64,000 nucleotides of DNA from Halopiger goleimassiliensis (GCF_000455345.1 NZ_HG315690.1:2245360-2309359); one strand, 5' to 3'; positions 17,113 to 26,072 are shown, counted from the stretch's first letter. The notes: generated by a model from the letters alone, not told the origin. Made by a program: numbers and translations.

Positions 17113-18812
17113 TGGCCATCACCTCCCGGCAGTTCGTCGGCGGGGGTCGGATCCACGGCGTCGACGTACGCCTCGGCGTCCAGCGCGGCCGACGCCGCCG
17201 CGTCGGCGAACTCGTAGACCGGCTGGAAGCCGACGCCGACCACGACGATGGCCGCCGCGAGCGCGACGACGACGCCAACCTGCACGTGATCGAGCGTCGC
17301 GTCCTCGACCGCGGGGGTCCGGGCACCCCAGAAGCTGTTGTTCCACGTTCGCGTCGCGTACGCGATGGTCAACAGCGACCCCACCAACAGGAGGGCGATC
17401 ACCGCCCACGCCTGGGCTCGAGCCGCGGCGTCGAAGACGAGGAACTTGCCGAAAAAGCCCGACAGCGGCGGGATGCCGACGAGTGCGAGCGCGCCGACGA
17501 AGAAGGCACCCCCGAGCGCCGGCGAGCGGCCCGCCAGTCCCCCGAGGTCGGCCAGTCGGCTCGTTCCGGTCGCCGAACGGATCGTCCCGACCGCCAGGAA
17601 CAACAGCCCCTTCGCCAGCGTGTGGTTGAGCGCGTAGACGAGCGCGGCGACGATCGCGAACTGGCGCACCGCGGGCGTCGTCGCCGCGATGGCCACCGGC
17701 AGCGCGATGAAGCCGACCTGGCCGATGCTCGAGTACGCGAGCACGCCCTCGATGGAGTCCCGACCCACGGCCCCGAGGCCGCCGACGACGATGCTCGCGG
17801 CGGCCATCACGAACAGCGCCGCGCCGACGTACGCGAGCGGGGAGTCGCCGGCGATCGCCAGCTCCGTCCCCGGTACGGCGAGTTCGACGGGCACCTCGGC
17901 GTCGGCGAAGACGGTAAAGGAGAGCCGGATGATCGCGTAGATGCCGACCTTCTTGGTCGCGCCGGCGAGCAAGGCGGCGATCTGGGGCGGCGCGGCCCGG
18001 TAGGCCGTCGGGATCCAGAACTGGAACGGGACGAGCCCGGCCTTGATCGCGAACACCGACAGCAGCATGGCGAAGAGGCCGACGACCGGTGCCGGCTCGA
18101 GGCCGTAGGCCGCCGGGTCGGCGAGTCGTTGCGAGAGGTCGGCCATGTTGAGCGTCCCGGTCGTCGCGTAGATGCCACCGACGCCCAGCAGGAAGACCGC
18201 GCTCGCGAGCAGGTTGAGCGCGACGTACCAGAAGGCGGCGCGGGTGTGCTGGGGGCCGCCGTAGTAGGCGACGAAGATGTAACTCGCCATCAACATCACC
18301 TCGAACCAGACGAAGAGGTTGAACAGGTCGCCGGTGAGGAACGCGCCGGTGACGCCAAGCGCCAGGAAGTGAAACAGCGGGAAGTAGTAGCTCCGTCGGT
18401 CGATCTCGGGCAGCACGCGCGTCGAGTAGACCAGCGACGCGATTCCCAAGATAGCGACCATCGTGAGCATGAACGCCGAGAGACCGTCGGCGACGAGCGT
18501 GATGCCGAACGGCGCGGGGAGGCCGCCGACCTGGTAGGTCGCGGCCCCCGGCGCGTCGGGCGCGAGCACGACGTACCAGTCGATGGCGGCGACGGCGACC
18601 GCGTAGGCCGCCCCGCCCGCGAGGCTCACGCCGATGCGGGCCCGCGGCCAGCGGCCGAGCAGGAGGCTCAGGACCGCCGCCACGAGGACCACGAGCATCG
18701 GCGCGATCACCAGTTGGGATTCGGTGCCGACCGCCGTTGCGGACAGCGGCGTCAGGGTCGCCTCGAGCGAACTCGTCAGCGTCGGAACGATCTGTTGCGT
18801 CGGAATCGTCAT
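17109..18812 (-). CDS. mrpD: Mrp/Mnh Na+/H+ antiporter subunit D (NuoN-like proton channel)
   Basis: A 567-residue membrane protein with about 14 predicted helices, homologous to the proton-pumping subunits of complex I. Family landmarks are visible: the Glu-bearing helix in LFVWFEVMLMASYI, the Lys-bearing helix in FAIKAGLVPFQFWIPTAYRAAPPQ, and the TKKVGIYAIIRL segment. It forms one of the two large ion-translocating subunits of the Mrp antiporter. The ATG at 18812 overlaps the mrpC stop. An acidic soluble tail of about 20 residues ends the protein. Confidence 0.95.
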   Translation of the reverse strand: MTIPTQQIVPTLTSSLEATLTPLSATAVGTESQLVIAPMLVVLVAAVLSLLLGRWPRARIGVSLAGGAAYAVAVAAIDWYVVLAPDAPGAATYQVGGLPAPFGITLVADGLSAFMLTMVAILGIASLVYSTRVLPEIDRRSYYFPLFHFLALGVTGAFLTGDLFNLFVWFEVMLMASYIFVAYYGGPQHTRAAFWYVALNLLASAVFLLGVGGIYATTGTLNMADLSQRLADPAAYGLEPAPVVGLFAMLLSVFAIKAGLVPFQFWIPTAYRAAPPQIAALLAGATKKVGIYAIIRLSFTVFADAEVPVELAVPGTELAIAGDSPLAYVGAALFVMAAASIVVGGLGAVGRDSIEGVLAYSSIGQVGFIALPVAIAATTPAVRQFAIVAALVYALNHTLAKGLLFLAVGTIRSATGTSRLADLGGLAGRSPALGGAFFVGALALVGIPPLSGFFGKFLVFDAAARAQAWAVIALLLVGSLLTIAYATRTWNNSFWGARTPAVEDATLDHVQVGVVVALAAAIVVVGVGFQPVYEFADAAASAALDAEAYVDAVDPTPADELPGGDGQ

Positions 18813-19162
18813 TCGCGATCACCCAGGTCGGAGACGTCGAGCGTGTCGTGTTCCTCGTAGACCCGATACGACAGCACGAGCGCGAAGGCGGTCATGCCGA
18901 AGCCGATGACGATGGCGGTAAGCACGAGCGCCTGCACGAGCGGATCGGCCGTCTCCGGCACGTGGTCGCCGTGGCCCGCGAGGACCGGCACGGCGTCGGC
19001 GGTACTCTCGGCGATTCCCGCCATCGACAACAGGTAGACGTTGGCCGCCTGGCTGATGATCGCCAGCCCCCAGACGACTCGGACCAGGTCCCGCCGGAGC
19101 AACAGGAAAGTCCCGAGGGCGAACAGCGCGCCGATCACCGCGGCGAGGACGACGGCCGTCAT
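18809..19162 (-). CDS. mrpC: Mrp/Mnh Na+/H+ antiporter subunit C (NuoK-like)
   Basis: A 117-residue membrane protein with three helices and NuoK/MrpC features (GTFLLLRRDLVRVVWGLAII, then LTAIVIGFGMTAFALVLSYR). It starts at ATG 19162, overlapping mrpB by 4 bp. It is a core membrane subunit of the Mrp complex, lying between subunits A and D. A longer open frame starting at 19636 in this register is only a shadow of mrpB. Confidence 0.94.
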   Translation of the reverse strand: MTAVVLAAVIGALFALGTFLLLRRDLVRVVWGLAIISQAANVYLLSMAGIAESTADAVPVLAGHGDHVPETADPLVQALVLTAIVIGFGMTAFALVLSYRVYEEHDTLDVSDLGDRE

Positions 19163-19626
19163 TCTGCACCCACCACCGAGAGGATCGTCAGTAGTCCCCC
19201 GACCACCACGCAGTAGACGCCGAGGTCGAACGCCAGCGCGCTGGCGATCTCGACGTGATGGTAGATCGGGACGCCCTCGAATTCCCAGTAGTCCTGGGTG
19301 AGGAAGGGCAGGTCGAACAGCAGTGGGACGAGGCCGCTGGCGACGGCGATCGCCAGGCCGTACTCGAAGACCCGCCGGTAGGCCGGGACGACGCGGTCTC
19401 TCGAGGGCTCCTTGCCCGGTTCGACGTCTCGGGCGAGGACGGCCCGCTCGAGGAAGTCGAGCCCGAACGCCAGGTAGATGATCGCGAACGCGGTCGTCGT
19501 CAGGACGCCGCCGATGAAGCCGCCGCCCGGGAGGTTGTGGCCCTCTACGAATAGCGAGATCGAGACCACCAGGATGATCGGGACGATCACGCGGGCGGTC
19601 GTCCGCATGATGACGCTGGTCGTCAC
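19159..19626 (-). CDS. mrpB: Mrp/Mnh Na+/H+ antiporter subunit B
   Basis: A 155-residue membrane protein with four helices and the MnhB domain motif LFVEGHNLPGGGFIGGVLTT. In this family the subunit is called B; related sequence is also fused at the end of some MrpA proteins. The ATG at 19626 lies 52 bp after the mrpA stop, the only real gap in the operon, which might allow separate translation. The stop overlaps mrpC. Confidence 0.94.
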   Translation of the reverse strand: MTTSVIMRTTARVIVPIILVVSISLFVEGHNLPGGGFIGGVLTTTAFAIIYLAFGLDFLERAVLARDVEPGKEPSRDRVVPAYRRVFEYGLAIAVASGLVPLLFDLPFLTQDYWEFEGVPIYHHVEIASALAFDLGVYCVVVGGLLTILSVVGAE

Positions 19627-19678
19627 CGCGGCTCACCTCCCGTTCGGGGGCGTGCTCGAGGTCGAATCGCGTCGACGA

Positions 19679-22045
19679 TCACTCCTCGTCACCTCCGGAA
19701 CGCATGACGATCAGAGTCAGGATCGAGATGGCGGCCATCGCGACCACCGCGAGTTCGCCGAGCGTATCGAAGCCCCGGAAGTCCACGAGGATCACGTTGA
19801 CGATGTTCGTCCCGCCGCCCTCGGGAACGGCCATCCTGGCGTACTCGCTGGCGATCTCCGTAGGGCCGTCCGGTCGGGCGTCGGTCGAGGCCAGCACCGC
19901 CACGAAGACGGTCGCGCCCACGGTCAGCGAGACGGCGGCGTCGCGGGCGTACTTGCCGAGGCTGACCTCGTAGTACTCGGGAATTTCCTCGATCACCAGC
20001 AGGAAGATCAACAGGACGAGCGTCTCGACGACCAGCTGGGTCAGCGCCAGGTCGGGCGCGCTCGCGAGGATGTAGAAGATGGCGACCATGAATCCCAGAA
20101 TCGAGAGCGTGAGCACGCCGGCGATGTGCGTCCGCGAGAGCGCGACCGCCAGGCCCGCGATCACGGCGACGAGCAGGACCAGCGCGACCGCCGGCGGCGC
20201 GTCGATCCCGAACAGTTCGTGAGGAACGATGGCCCGTGCCGCTGCGAACCCCGCGAGCGCAAGCGCTGCCGTGGCGAGCAACGTCCACGTCGCGTACGTC
20301 CGGAGCAACCCGTTGTGGACGCGCGCGCCGAACCAGGCACCGGCGCTCGTCAGGTTACCGACGACCGCGTCGTACCACCAGTTCGCCGCGAGCGGCGGTG
20401 CAGTTCGCGGAATCGCCCGGATCCCCCGATGGAGCCGATCGTAGACGGGGAACGCCAGCACCCCGACCCCGATCGTGACCGCGCTCATCGCCGCGGCGGG
20501 GGAAAGCGACGTCGGAACCCCGACGTGCATCTCGTGGGTCTCGAGGGCGGTCGCGTCGACGCCCGACTGGACGATGGCGTCGATCGCTACCTGGGGCCTG
20601 ACGCTGACGACGAGGGCGAGCGCGGCGAGGACGGCCGGCGAGAGCACGAGCGTGGTCGCGGGCCGATGGACGTGACCGAGACCGTCCGGCCGGTCGCCGA
20701 AGAACAGCGAGAGGAACTTCAGCGAGTACAGCACGGTGAAGATGCTCCCGAAGACGGCGACGGCGGGGTAGAGCCACCCTAGCACGCCGATGTCGTGGTA
20801 GTGGCTCGCCTCGACGGCCGCCTCGAAGAGCAACTCTTTCGAGTAGAAGCCGTTGAACGGCGGAATGCCCGCCATGCTGAGCGCGACGACGACGGTGATC
20901 AACGCCGTGATCGGGAGGTCGCGGCGGAGGCCGCCGAGTTCGCGGACGTCTCTGGTGCCGGCCTCGTGGGCGACGATCCCGGCGACGAGAAACAGCGTCG
21001 CTTTGAATAGCGCGTGGTTCAGCAGGTGGAAGACGCCCGTCTCAGCGCCGTAGACGGACGTGAACCCGAATCCGGCGACCATCAGGCCGAGATGGCTGGC
21101 CGTCGAGTAGGCCAGCAGTTCCTTGATGTCCGTCGCGGCGACGGCCATGATCGCACAGACGGTCATCGTCGTCAGCCCCAGCGTCGCGAACAGGAACAGC
21201 CACTCCTCGCCGACGAGAATGGGGCGCACGCGGCCGATAAAGTAGACCCCGACCTTCACCATCGTCGCGGAGTGTAAGAACGCGGAGACGGGCGTCGGCG
21301 CGGCCATCGCGTTCGGTAACCAGAAGTGGAGGGGGACCTGCGCCGACTTCGTTCCCGCACCGATCGCGAACAGCGCGAGCACGGGAACGAACAGTCCCTG
21401 TTCCCGGAGTCCCGCAGCCATGGCGTCGGCGTTCTCGAGCATCGCGGCCAGATCGAAGGTGAAGGCGGCCTCGGTCGCGAGGACGTCGCCTGCGACCAGC
21501 GACAGGAGGAGCAGTCCGACCAGCAGGAAGAGGCCGCCGCCGACGGTGACGAACATCGCCATCCGGGCGGCGTACTGCGAGGAGTCGTCGGCCGTGTAGT
21601 GACCGATCAGGACGAACGAGCAGAGGCTGGTCAGTTCCCAGAAGAGGAAGATCGCGATCAGGTCCGCCGCCAGCGCGACGCCGACGATCGATCCCATGAA
21701 CGCGAGCAGAGCGGCGTAGAAGCGCGGCAGGTTCGACTCGCCGTGCATGTACGCCGGCGAGTAGCAGAAGATGAGCGTCCCGATGCCACAGGCCAGCATC
21801 GCGAACAACAAGGCCCAGCCGTCGACGTAGAAGCGCAGCGCGATCTCGAGCGAGGGGATCCACGGGAGGTCGACGACGCCCTCGGCTCCGTACTGGGTGG
21901 CCAGCAGGAGGAAACTCGCGAGCGCGACCGCGGCCCCGGCGTAGCCGGTCCGCTCGCCGAGGAGCCGATACAGGATCGGCGTCGCCGCGGCGGCGAGGAA
22001 CGGCAGGGCGACGGCAGCCAACACGACCGGCAACTCGGGCGGCAT
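19679..22045 (-). CDS. mrpA: Mrp/Mnh Na+/H+ antiporter subunit A (NuoL-like) with fused MbhD/MbhE-like C-terminus
   Basis: A 788-residue membrane protein and the first gene of the operon. The NuoL-like part includes LFWELTSLCSFVLIGHY, the Lys helix in GAGTKSAQVPLHFWLPNAM and the His-rich helix near LNHALFKATLFLVAG. After about residue 590 there are further helices of the MbhD/MbhE type, ending DFRGFDTLGELAVVAMAA, as is usual for complete MrpA. It is the main ion-translocating subunit for Na+ extrusion and pH homeostasis. A TATA-like TTTAAGT about 30 bp upstream supports a leaderless start at 22045. Confidence 0.95.
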   Translation of the reverse strand: MPPELPVVLAAVALPFLAAAATPILYRLLGERTGYAGAAVALASFLLLATQYGAEGVVDLPWIPSLEIALRFYVDGWALLFAMLACGIGTLIFCYSPAYMHGESNLPRFYAALLAFMGSIVGVALAADLIAIFLFWELTSLCSFVLIGHYTADDSSQYAARMAMFVTVGGGLFLLVGLLLLSLVAGDVLATEAAFTFDLAAMLENADAMAAGLREQGLFVPVLALFAIGAGTKSAQVPLHFWLPNAMAAPTPVSAFLHSATMVKVGVYFIGRVRPILVGEEWLFLFATLGLTTMTVCAIMAVAATDIKELLAYSTASHLGLMVAGFGFTSVYGAETGVFHLLNHALFKATLFLVAGIVAHEAGTRDVRELGGLRRDLPITALITVVVALSMAGIPPFNGFYSKELLFEAAVEASHYHDIGVLGWLYPAVAVFGSIFTVLYSLKFLSLFFGDRPDGLGHVHRPATTLVLSPAVLAALALVVSVRPQVAIDAIVQSGVDATALETHEMHVGVPTSLSPAAAMSAVTIGVGVLAFPVYDRLHRGIRAIPRTAPPLAANWWYDAVVGNLTSAGAWFGARVHNGLLRTYATWTLLATAALALAGFAAARAIVPHELFGIDAPPAVALVLLVAVIAGLAVALSRTHIAGVLTLSILGFMVAIFYILASAPDLALTQLVVETLVLLIFLLVIEEIPEYYEVSLGKYARDAAVSLTVGATVFVAVLASTDARPDGPTEIASEYARMAVPEGGGTNIVNVILVDFRGFDTLGELAVVAMAAISILTLIVMRSGGDEE

Positions 22046-22074
22046 CTAGTTTCGATAAGCTTCCGAGACAGTGT

Positions 22075-22082
22075 ACTTAAAT
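22075..22082 (-). promoter_or_regulatory. TATA box of the mrp operon
   Basis: ATTTAAGT on the minus strand, preceded by a CACG-containing element, is centred about 33 bp upstream of the mrpA ATG. No other promoter is obvious within the seven-gene cluster, whose genes mostly overlap by 4 bp. Confidence 0.5.
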
Positions 22083-22243
22083 CGTGGCCTTTCGGTTCCA
22101 GCTACGTGCCGCCGGCGGGGAGATAGAGCGGATTTCGGTCCGTCCCGGCGCGACTCGCCTCGCACCGGGTTCGCGGCACGGCGTCCTCGATCGCGGACGA
22201 ACGGAAACGAGAGTATATGTCGCTCGAGCCGGTACGATCGACC

Positions 22244-22870
22244 ATGGTGACGACGCGGCGACGACTGTGTTCCGCGGTCGGGGCGGCCGTCCTCGCGGGA
22301 TTCGCGGGGTGTATCGGCGATTCGGGCGACGACTCCGAGACCGGGTCCGAAGCCGACCCCGACGACTCCGAGACCGGGTCCGAAGCCGACCCCGACGACT
22401 CCGAGACCGGGTCCGAAGCCGACCCCGACGACTCCGAGACCGGGTCCGAAGCCGACCCCGAAACCGACGCGGCGGGGTGGGCCTGGTCCGGCACGCTCCC
22501 CGTCGAAACCGTCGTCCAGCACTACGATCCCTCCTGTAGCTGCTGTTCGCGGTACGCCAGCTATCTCGAGGACCACGGGCTCGCGGTCGAACGCGAAGAG
22601 ACCGACGACCGCGGCGCGGTCCTGAACGAACTCGGCGTCCCGGACGACGCCGCCAGCTGTCACACCGTCGAGGTCGGTTCGTACCTGGTAGAGGGCCACG
22701 TCCCGCTCGAGGCCGTCGAGGAGTTGCTCGCCGAGGAGCCGGACGTCGACGGGATCGCCGCCCCGGGCATGCCGCGCAACTCGCCGGGAATGGGGCCGCC
22801 GGGCGACGAACCGCTTTCGATCTACAGCTTCGACGAATCGGGCACGGTTTCGGAGTTCACGACCGTCTGA
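22244..22870 (+). CDS. DUF411 lipoprotein (predicted copper/metal-binding)
   Basis: A 208-residue protein from ATG 22244. It has a twin-arginine signal (TTRRRLCSAVGAA) with lipobox FAGC, so it is predicted to be lipid-anchored outside the cell. Residues about 28-72 are four identical 11-residue acidic repeats. The rest is a DUF411 domain: PSCSCCSRYASYLEDHG, VPDDAASCHTVEVGSYLVEGHVP and APGMPRNSPGMGPP. In the family the CxCC motif and Met-rich loop are thought to bind copper or other soft metals, and many members neighbour efflux genes, but here none is adjacent. An upstream ATG at 22217 is less suitable for a signal peptide. Confidence 0.88.
   Translation: MVTTRRRLCSAVGAAVLAGFAGCIGDSGDDSETGSEADPDDSETGSEADPDDSETGSEADPDDSETGSEADPETDAAGWAWSGTLPVETVVQHYDPSCSCCSRYASYLEDHGLAVEREETDDRGAVLNELGVPDDAASCHTVEVGSYLVEGHVPLEAVEELLAEEPDVDGIAAPGMPRNSPGMGPPGDEPLSIYSFDESGTVSEFTTV
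22328..22459 (+). repeat. Four perfect 33-bp tandem repeats in the DUF411 lipoprotein gene
   Basis: A 33-bp unit is repeated four times without a single mismatch and encodes an 11-residue acidic unit (DDSETGSEADP). Identity at the DNA level, including third codon positions, indicates recent or ongoing expansion by slippage or unequal crossing-over. It lengthens the spacer between the lipid anchor and the metal-binding domain. Confidence 0.95.
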
Positions 22871-22911
22871 GGTCCGTCGGTTGCGTCCACGACGCCGCTG
22901 GTTCGCGAGCG

Positions 22912-23376
22912 TTACTCGTCGCGCTCGTCGGTTCGATCGTCGTCCGGGCCGACCGCGTTGCCCTCGGCTTCGGCGACGGCCGCGACCATGTTGCCGACCG
23001 TCTGCTCGAGTTCGGTCGTGACCGTTCCTGCCGCCAGTCGATCGAGGACGAACGACCAGAACGAGTCGAAGGTGTACCGCGTCGTCACGTCGACGGTCGC
23101 TTCGTCGCCGTCGTCGACGGTGATCGTCGTCTCCCGGTGGGCGAACATCTCGCCGCCGTCGACGAACGTGTACGCGTAGCCGCGCTCGAGTTCGTCGAAC
23201 GCGATCCGCATCTCGGTGTCCTCGAAGGCGACGGTGAACTCCTCGCCGTGGCCCGTCGTCTCGTGGGAGCGGATCTCGTAGATCTCGGCGGCCTCGAGGA
23301 TCCGCCGCGGCGACATGTACTCGAGGAGAGCCGAAGACGAGGGCTCGATCACGTACGAGGTCTCGATCTCTCGCAT
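22912..23376 (-). CDS. SRPBCC (START-like) domain protein
   Basis: A 154-residue protein beginning MREIETSYVIEPSSSALLEY. The alternating strands (EFTVAFEDTEMRIAFDELER, HRETTITVDDGDEATVDVTT) and a long C-terminal helix match the helix-grip fold of the SRPBCC/polyketide cyclase family, which binds hydrophobic ligands. No ligand can be proposed. The C-terminal 15 residues are charged. ATG 23376 is the only start giving the family N-terminus. The gene is divergent from elp3, sharing about 165 bp of upstream DNA. Confidence 0.8.
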   Translation of the reverse strand: MREIETSYVIEPSSSALLEYMSPRRILEAAEIYEIRSHETTGHGEEFTVAFEDTEMRIAFDELERGYAYTFVDGGEMFAHRETTITVDDGDEATVDVTTRYTFDSFWSFVLDRLAAGTVTTELEQTVGNMVAAVAEAEGNAVGPDDDRTDERDE

Positions 23377-23543
23377 CGGTTTCCGTTTCGATCCAGCGAG
23401 TGAAAACCACACGCGTTCGTCCGCGTGTCGCTCTGGACGAAACGAACGTCGATCCAACGGGAGCCAGGACGACCGGAATCCGCGTCGGCCCGGCAGAGCG
23501 ATGTCCGACACGCTTATTCGCGACCGGCGACCAGTCCCGTGTA

Positions 23544-25331
23544 GTGAGTACCGAGACGCCCGATTCCGACGCGGACCCGACGGAGACCGAGGCGTTCCAG
23601 CAGGTCTGTGAGACGCTCGTCGAGCGGATCCTCGCGGGCGAGATCGACCGCGACGAGGTCGAGAAGGCCAAACTCGAGGCCTGCTCGGAGCACTCGGCCC
23701 CGAAGGTACCCAAGAACTCCGAACTGCTGGACTACGCACCCCAGGAGCACCGCGAGGACTTGGAGGCGGTGCTCCAGCGCAAACCCGTCCGCACCGCATC
23801 GGGCGTCTCGCCGGTCGCGATCATGACCTCGCCCGAGCGGTGTCCCCACGGGAAGTGTCTGTACTGTCCCGGCGGTCCCGACTCCGAGTTCTCCTCCTCG
23901 CAGAGCTACACGGGCGAGGAGCCGGCGGCGGCCCGCGGGGTCCAGAACGATTACGATCCGTACGGGCAGGTCACGCTCCGGCTGGAGCAACTCCGGGAGA
24001 TCGGCCACCCCGTCGACAAGGTCGAACTCATCCTGATGGGCGGCACGATGACCGCCCGCTCGCACGACTACCAGGAGTGGTTCGTCAAGCGCGCGCTCGA
24101 GGCGATGAACGACTACGACGTCGAGAAGGAGCCCGAACCGGCCGAGGGCGAGAGCTTCGCGCAGGACCCCGAGGAGTACGAGTTCCGGTATCTGGAGGAC
24201 GTGATCGCCGAGAACGAGACCGCGGACGTCCGCAACATCGGGACGACCTTCGAGACCAAACCCGACTGGTGCGACCCCGAGCAGATAGATCGCATGCTCG
24301 ATCTGGGTGGGACGAAGGTCGAGGTCGGCGTCCAGACGACCTACGAGCGGATCAACCGCGAGATGCACCGCGGCCACGGCGTCCAGGAGTCGATGGACGC
24401 CAACCGCCGCCTGCGTGACTCGGCGTTCAAGGTCGGCTTCCACATGATGCCCGGCCAGCCCGGAATGTCCAAGGAGATGTGCCTCGAGGACTTCCGGCGC
24501 ATCTTCGAAGAGGAGGAGTGGAAGCCCGATTATTTGAAAATCTACCCGATGCTGATCGTCCGGGACACGGCGACCTACGACTGGTGGCACCGGGGCGAGT
24601 TCGAGCCGCTGGGCAACGAGGAGGCCGCCGAGCTGATCGCCGAGATCAAGGACATGATCCCCCGGTACACGCGCCTGCAGCGCGTCCAGCGGGACATCCC
24701 CGCCGACTTCATCGACGCCGGCGTCTGGAAATCCAACCTCCGGCAACTCGCCCGCCAGCGCATGGAGGAACACGGCTGGTCTTGCGACTGCATCCGCTGT
24801 CGCGAGGTCGGGATGAACGACGAGGAGCCCGAGAGCGTCGACCTCGACGTGATGACCTACGACGCCTGCGGCGGCACGGAACACTTCATCTCGTTCGAGG
24901 ACTTCGACAAGGACCTTCTGGTCGGATTCTGCCGACTGCGGTTCCCGAGCGGTGAGCCGAGCGGAGTCGATCGAAAGCCGGGAAGCGGCTTTCGTGATGA
25001 CGAGAGAGCTTCGCTCTCTCGAACCACGAGGCGATCCTCGTCGGACCCGTCCAACGTAGATCCCGTTCGGCCGGAACTCGAGAACGCCGCCCTGGTGCGC
25101 GAACTCCACGTCTACGGCTCCGAGGTCGCGATGGGCGACGAGGGCGAAGACGAGACGGGCCAACACCAGCACCAGGGCTACGGTCGCCGACTGATGGAGC
25201 GAGCCGAGGAACTCGCTGCCGACGCCGGCTACGACAAGGTCAGCGTCATCTCCGGCATCGGTGCCCGCGAGTACTACCGCGAGAAACTCGGCTACCACCA
25301 GGACGGGCCGTACGTGAGCAAGCGGCTCTGA
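23544..25331 (+). CDS. elp3: Elp3: tRNA uridine-34 carboxymethyl modification enzyme (radical SAM + GNAT)
   Basis: A 595-residue protein. The radical SAM cluster Cys are C100, C105 and C108 in ERCPHGKCLYCPGG, and the C-terminal acetyltransferase domain ends with GYGRRLMERAEELAADAG and REYYREKLGYHQDGPYVSKRL. The enzyme uses acetyl-CoA and SAM to start cm5U-type modification of wobble uridines in tRNA. Archaeal Elp3 acts without the other Elongator subunits. The start GTG 23544 is supported by a TATA box (GCTTATTCG, about 23512-23520) giving a leaderless mRNA; the upstream ATG frame has no family similarity. An insertion of about 36 residues, Arg/Ser-rich and encoded by palindromic DNA, separates the central part from the GNAT domain. 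Confidence 0.95.
   Translation: MSTETPDSDADPTETEAFQQVCETLVERILAGEIDRDEVEKAKLEACSEHSAPKVPKNSELLDYAPQEHREDLEAVLQRKPVRTASGVSPVAIMTSPERCPHGKCLYCPGGPDSEFSSSQSYTGEEPAAARGVQNDYDPYGQVTLRLEQLREIGHPVDKVELILMGGTMTARSHDYQEWFVKRALEAMNDYDVEKEPEPAEGESFAQDPEEYEFRYLEDVIAENETADVRNIGTTFETKPDWCDPEQIDRMLDLGGTKVEVGVQTTYERINREMHRGHGVQESMDANRRLRDSAFKVGFHMMPGQPGMSKEMCLEDFRRIFEEEEWKPDYLKIYPMLIVRDTATYDWWHRGEFEPLGNEEAAELIAEIKDMIPRYTRLQRVQRDIPADFIDAGVWKSNLRQLARQRMEEHGWSCDCIRCREVGMNDEEPESVDLDVMTYDACGGTEHFISFEDFDKDLLVGFCRLRFPSGEPSGVDRKPGSGFRDDERASLSRTTRRSSSDPSNVDPVRPELENAALVRELHVYGSEVAMGDEGEDETGQHQHQGYGRRLMERAEELAADAGYDKVSVISGIGAREYYREKLGYHQDGPYVSKRL
24945..25058 (+). repeat. Palindromic insertion inside elp3
   Basis: Three perfect hairpins follow each other. 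24972-24994 has 9-bp arms and a 5-nt loop, 25001-25021 has 9-bp arms and a 3-nt loop, and 25027-25040 has 5-bp arms and a 4-nt loop. A CGAGCGG direct repeat precedes them. The DNA is in frame with elp3 and encodes an Arg/Ser/Asp-rich segment that has no counterpart in typical Elp3. This looks like a captured small palindromic (REP/MITE-like) element. Confidence 0.7.
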
Positions 25332-25452
25332 CGGCCGGTAAGCGACTTTTCGGAGTCCGAGGGCGGGAGTCGCCGACCGCGAGATGGTGGCAGGTAAAAC
25401 AGCTCTTGTAGTTCACTCAGGGGTTTTCCTATTCCGGTCCGATCGTTCCCGT

Positions 25453-25782
25453 ATGTCCGCTCATCGATTCGGTATTCGTCCCCCGGAACGCCGGGACGCC
25501 GGCTTCGCCGGTTCCTGGCTCCTCGCGCTCGTCCTGCTCGTTCCAGTGCAGGTCGTTTCGCTGGTCAGCTTCGACGAGTCCGGCCTCGATACGCACGTTC
25601 CCGACCTCGTCTTCATGGCAGTCGTCCCCGCAGTAGTACTCGCTGGCGTTCCAACCCTGGTCGCAGCACGGATCTATAGCCGTCGAACTGCCTTTGCAGT
25701 CGCCGTCGTCTCCCTCGTCGTCTTTACCCCTCTCGCTGCAGTTACGATGGGGTTCTATCGGTTGTGTGGGCCGGGCTGCTGA
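25453..25782 (+). CDS. Small membrane protein of unknown function
   Basis: A 109-residue protein with three hydrophobic segments: SWLLALVLLVPVQVVSLV, LVFMAVVPAVVLAGVPTLVA and AFAVAVVSLVVFTPLAAVTM. The N-terminus (MSAHRFGIRPPERRDAG) is basic and probably cytoplasmic, and the short C-terminus ends FYRLCGPGC with two Cys. ATG 25453 is preferred because a TATA-like TTTTCCTATTC lies about 28 bp upstream. No family is recognised. Confidence 0.65.
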   Translation: MSAHRFGIRPPERRDAGFAGSWLLALVLLVPVQVVSLVSFDESGLDTHVPDLVFMAVVPAVVLAGVPTLVAARIYSRRTAFAVAVVSLVVFTPLAAVTMGFYRLCGPGC

Positions 25783-25850
25783 CGAACGTTACCCGACGCC
25801 CGGTCGTCAGACGGTTCTTGCGACCGACCGCGTCTCCCGCAGAACGCTCG

Positions 25851-26072
25851 CTAACAGCGTTCGCCCCAGTCCCGCCAGTCGAGGTCGTCGTGCAGTCGCA
25901 CCTCCACCTCGAGGCTACAGTCCGGACAGTAGAACGCGACCGAACGGCGGCCGGGTTCGAACTCCTCCCACTCGTCGTGGGCCTCACAGCCGACGCGGAG
26001 CCCGCGCTCCTCGCCCTCGAGGTCCTCGATCCGGTACGGTCCCACCGTCCCGAGCGCGTCGGTACCGGTCAT
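25851..26072 (-). CDS. Small protein with a CxxC motif
   Basis: A 73-residue acidic protein. One CPDC pair occurs in SVAFYCPDCSLEVEVRLHDD, and another Cys lies in RVGCEAHDEWEEF with a nearby His, so a single zinc site is plausible. The last residues are DWRDWGERC. Such one-domain zinc-finger-like proteins are numerous in haloarchaea, and few have known roles. The start ATG 26072 gives a compact protein with typical codon use. Confidence 0.7.
   Translation of the reverse strand: MTGTDALGTVGPYRIEDLEGEERGLRVGCEAHDEWEEFEPGRRSVAFYCPDCSLEVEVRLHDDLDWRDWGERC

Noticed and set aside
18809-19636. A 275-residue protein spanning mrpC and upstream
   Set aside because: Only the last 117 residues are MrpC. 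The first part is the wrong frame of mrpB.
22328-22459. A CRISPR-like array of 33-bp repeats
   Set aside because: The repeats are directly joined without spacers and lie inside a reading frame, so they are coding tandem repeats.
23514-25298. A 594-residue open frame on the minus strand
   Set aside because: It is antisense to elp3, whose radical SAM and GNAT motifs are unmistakable.
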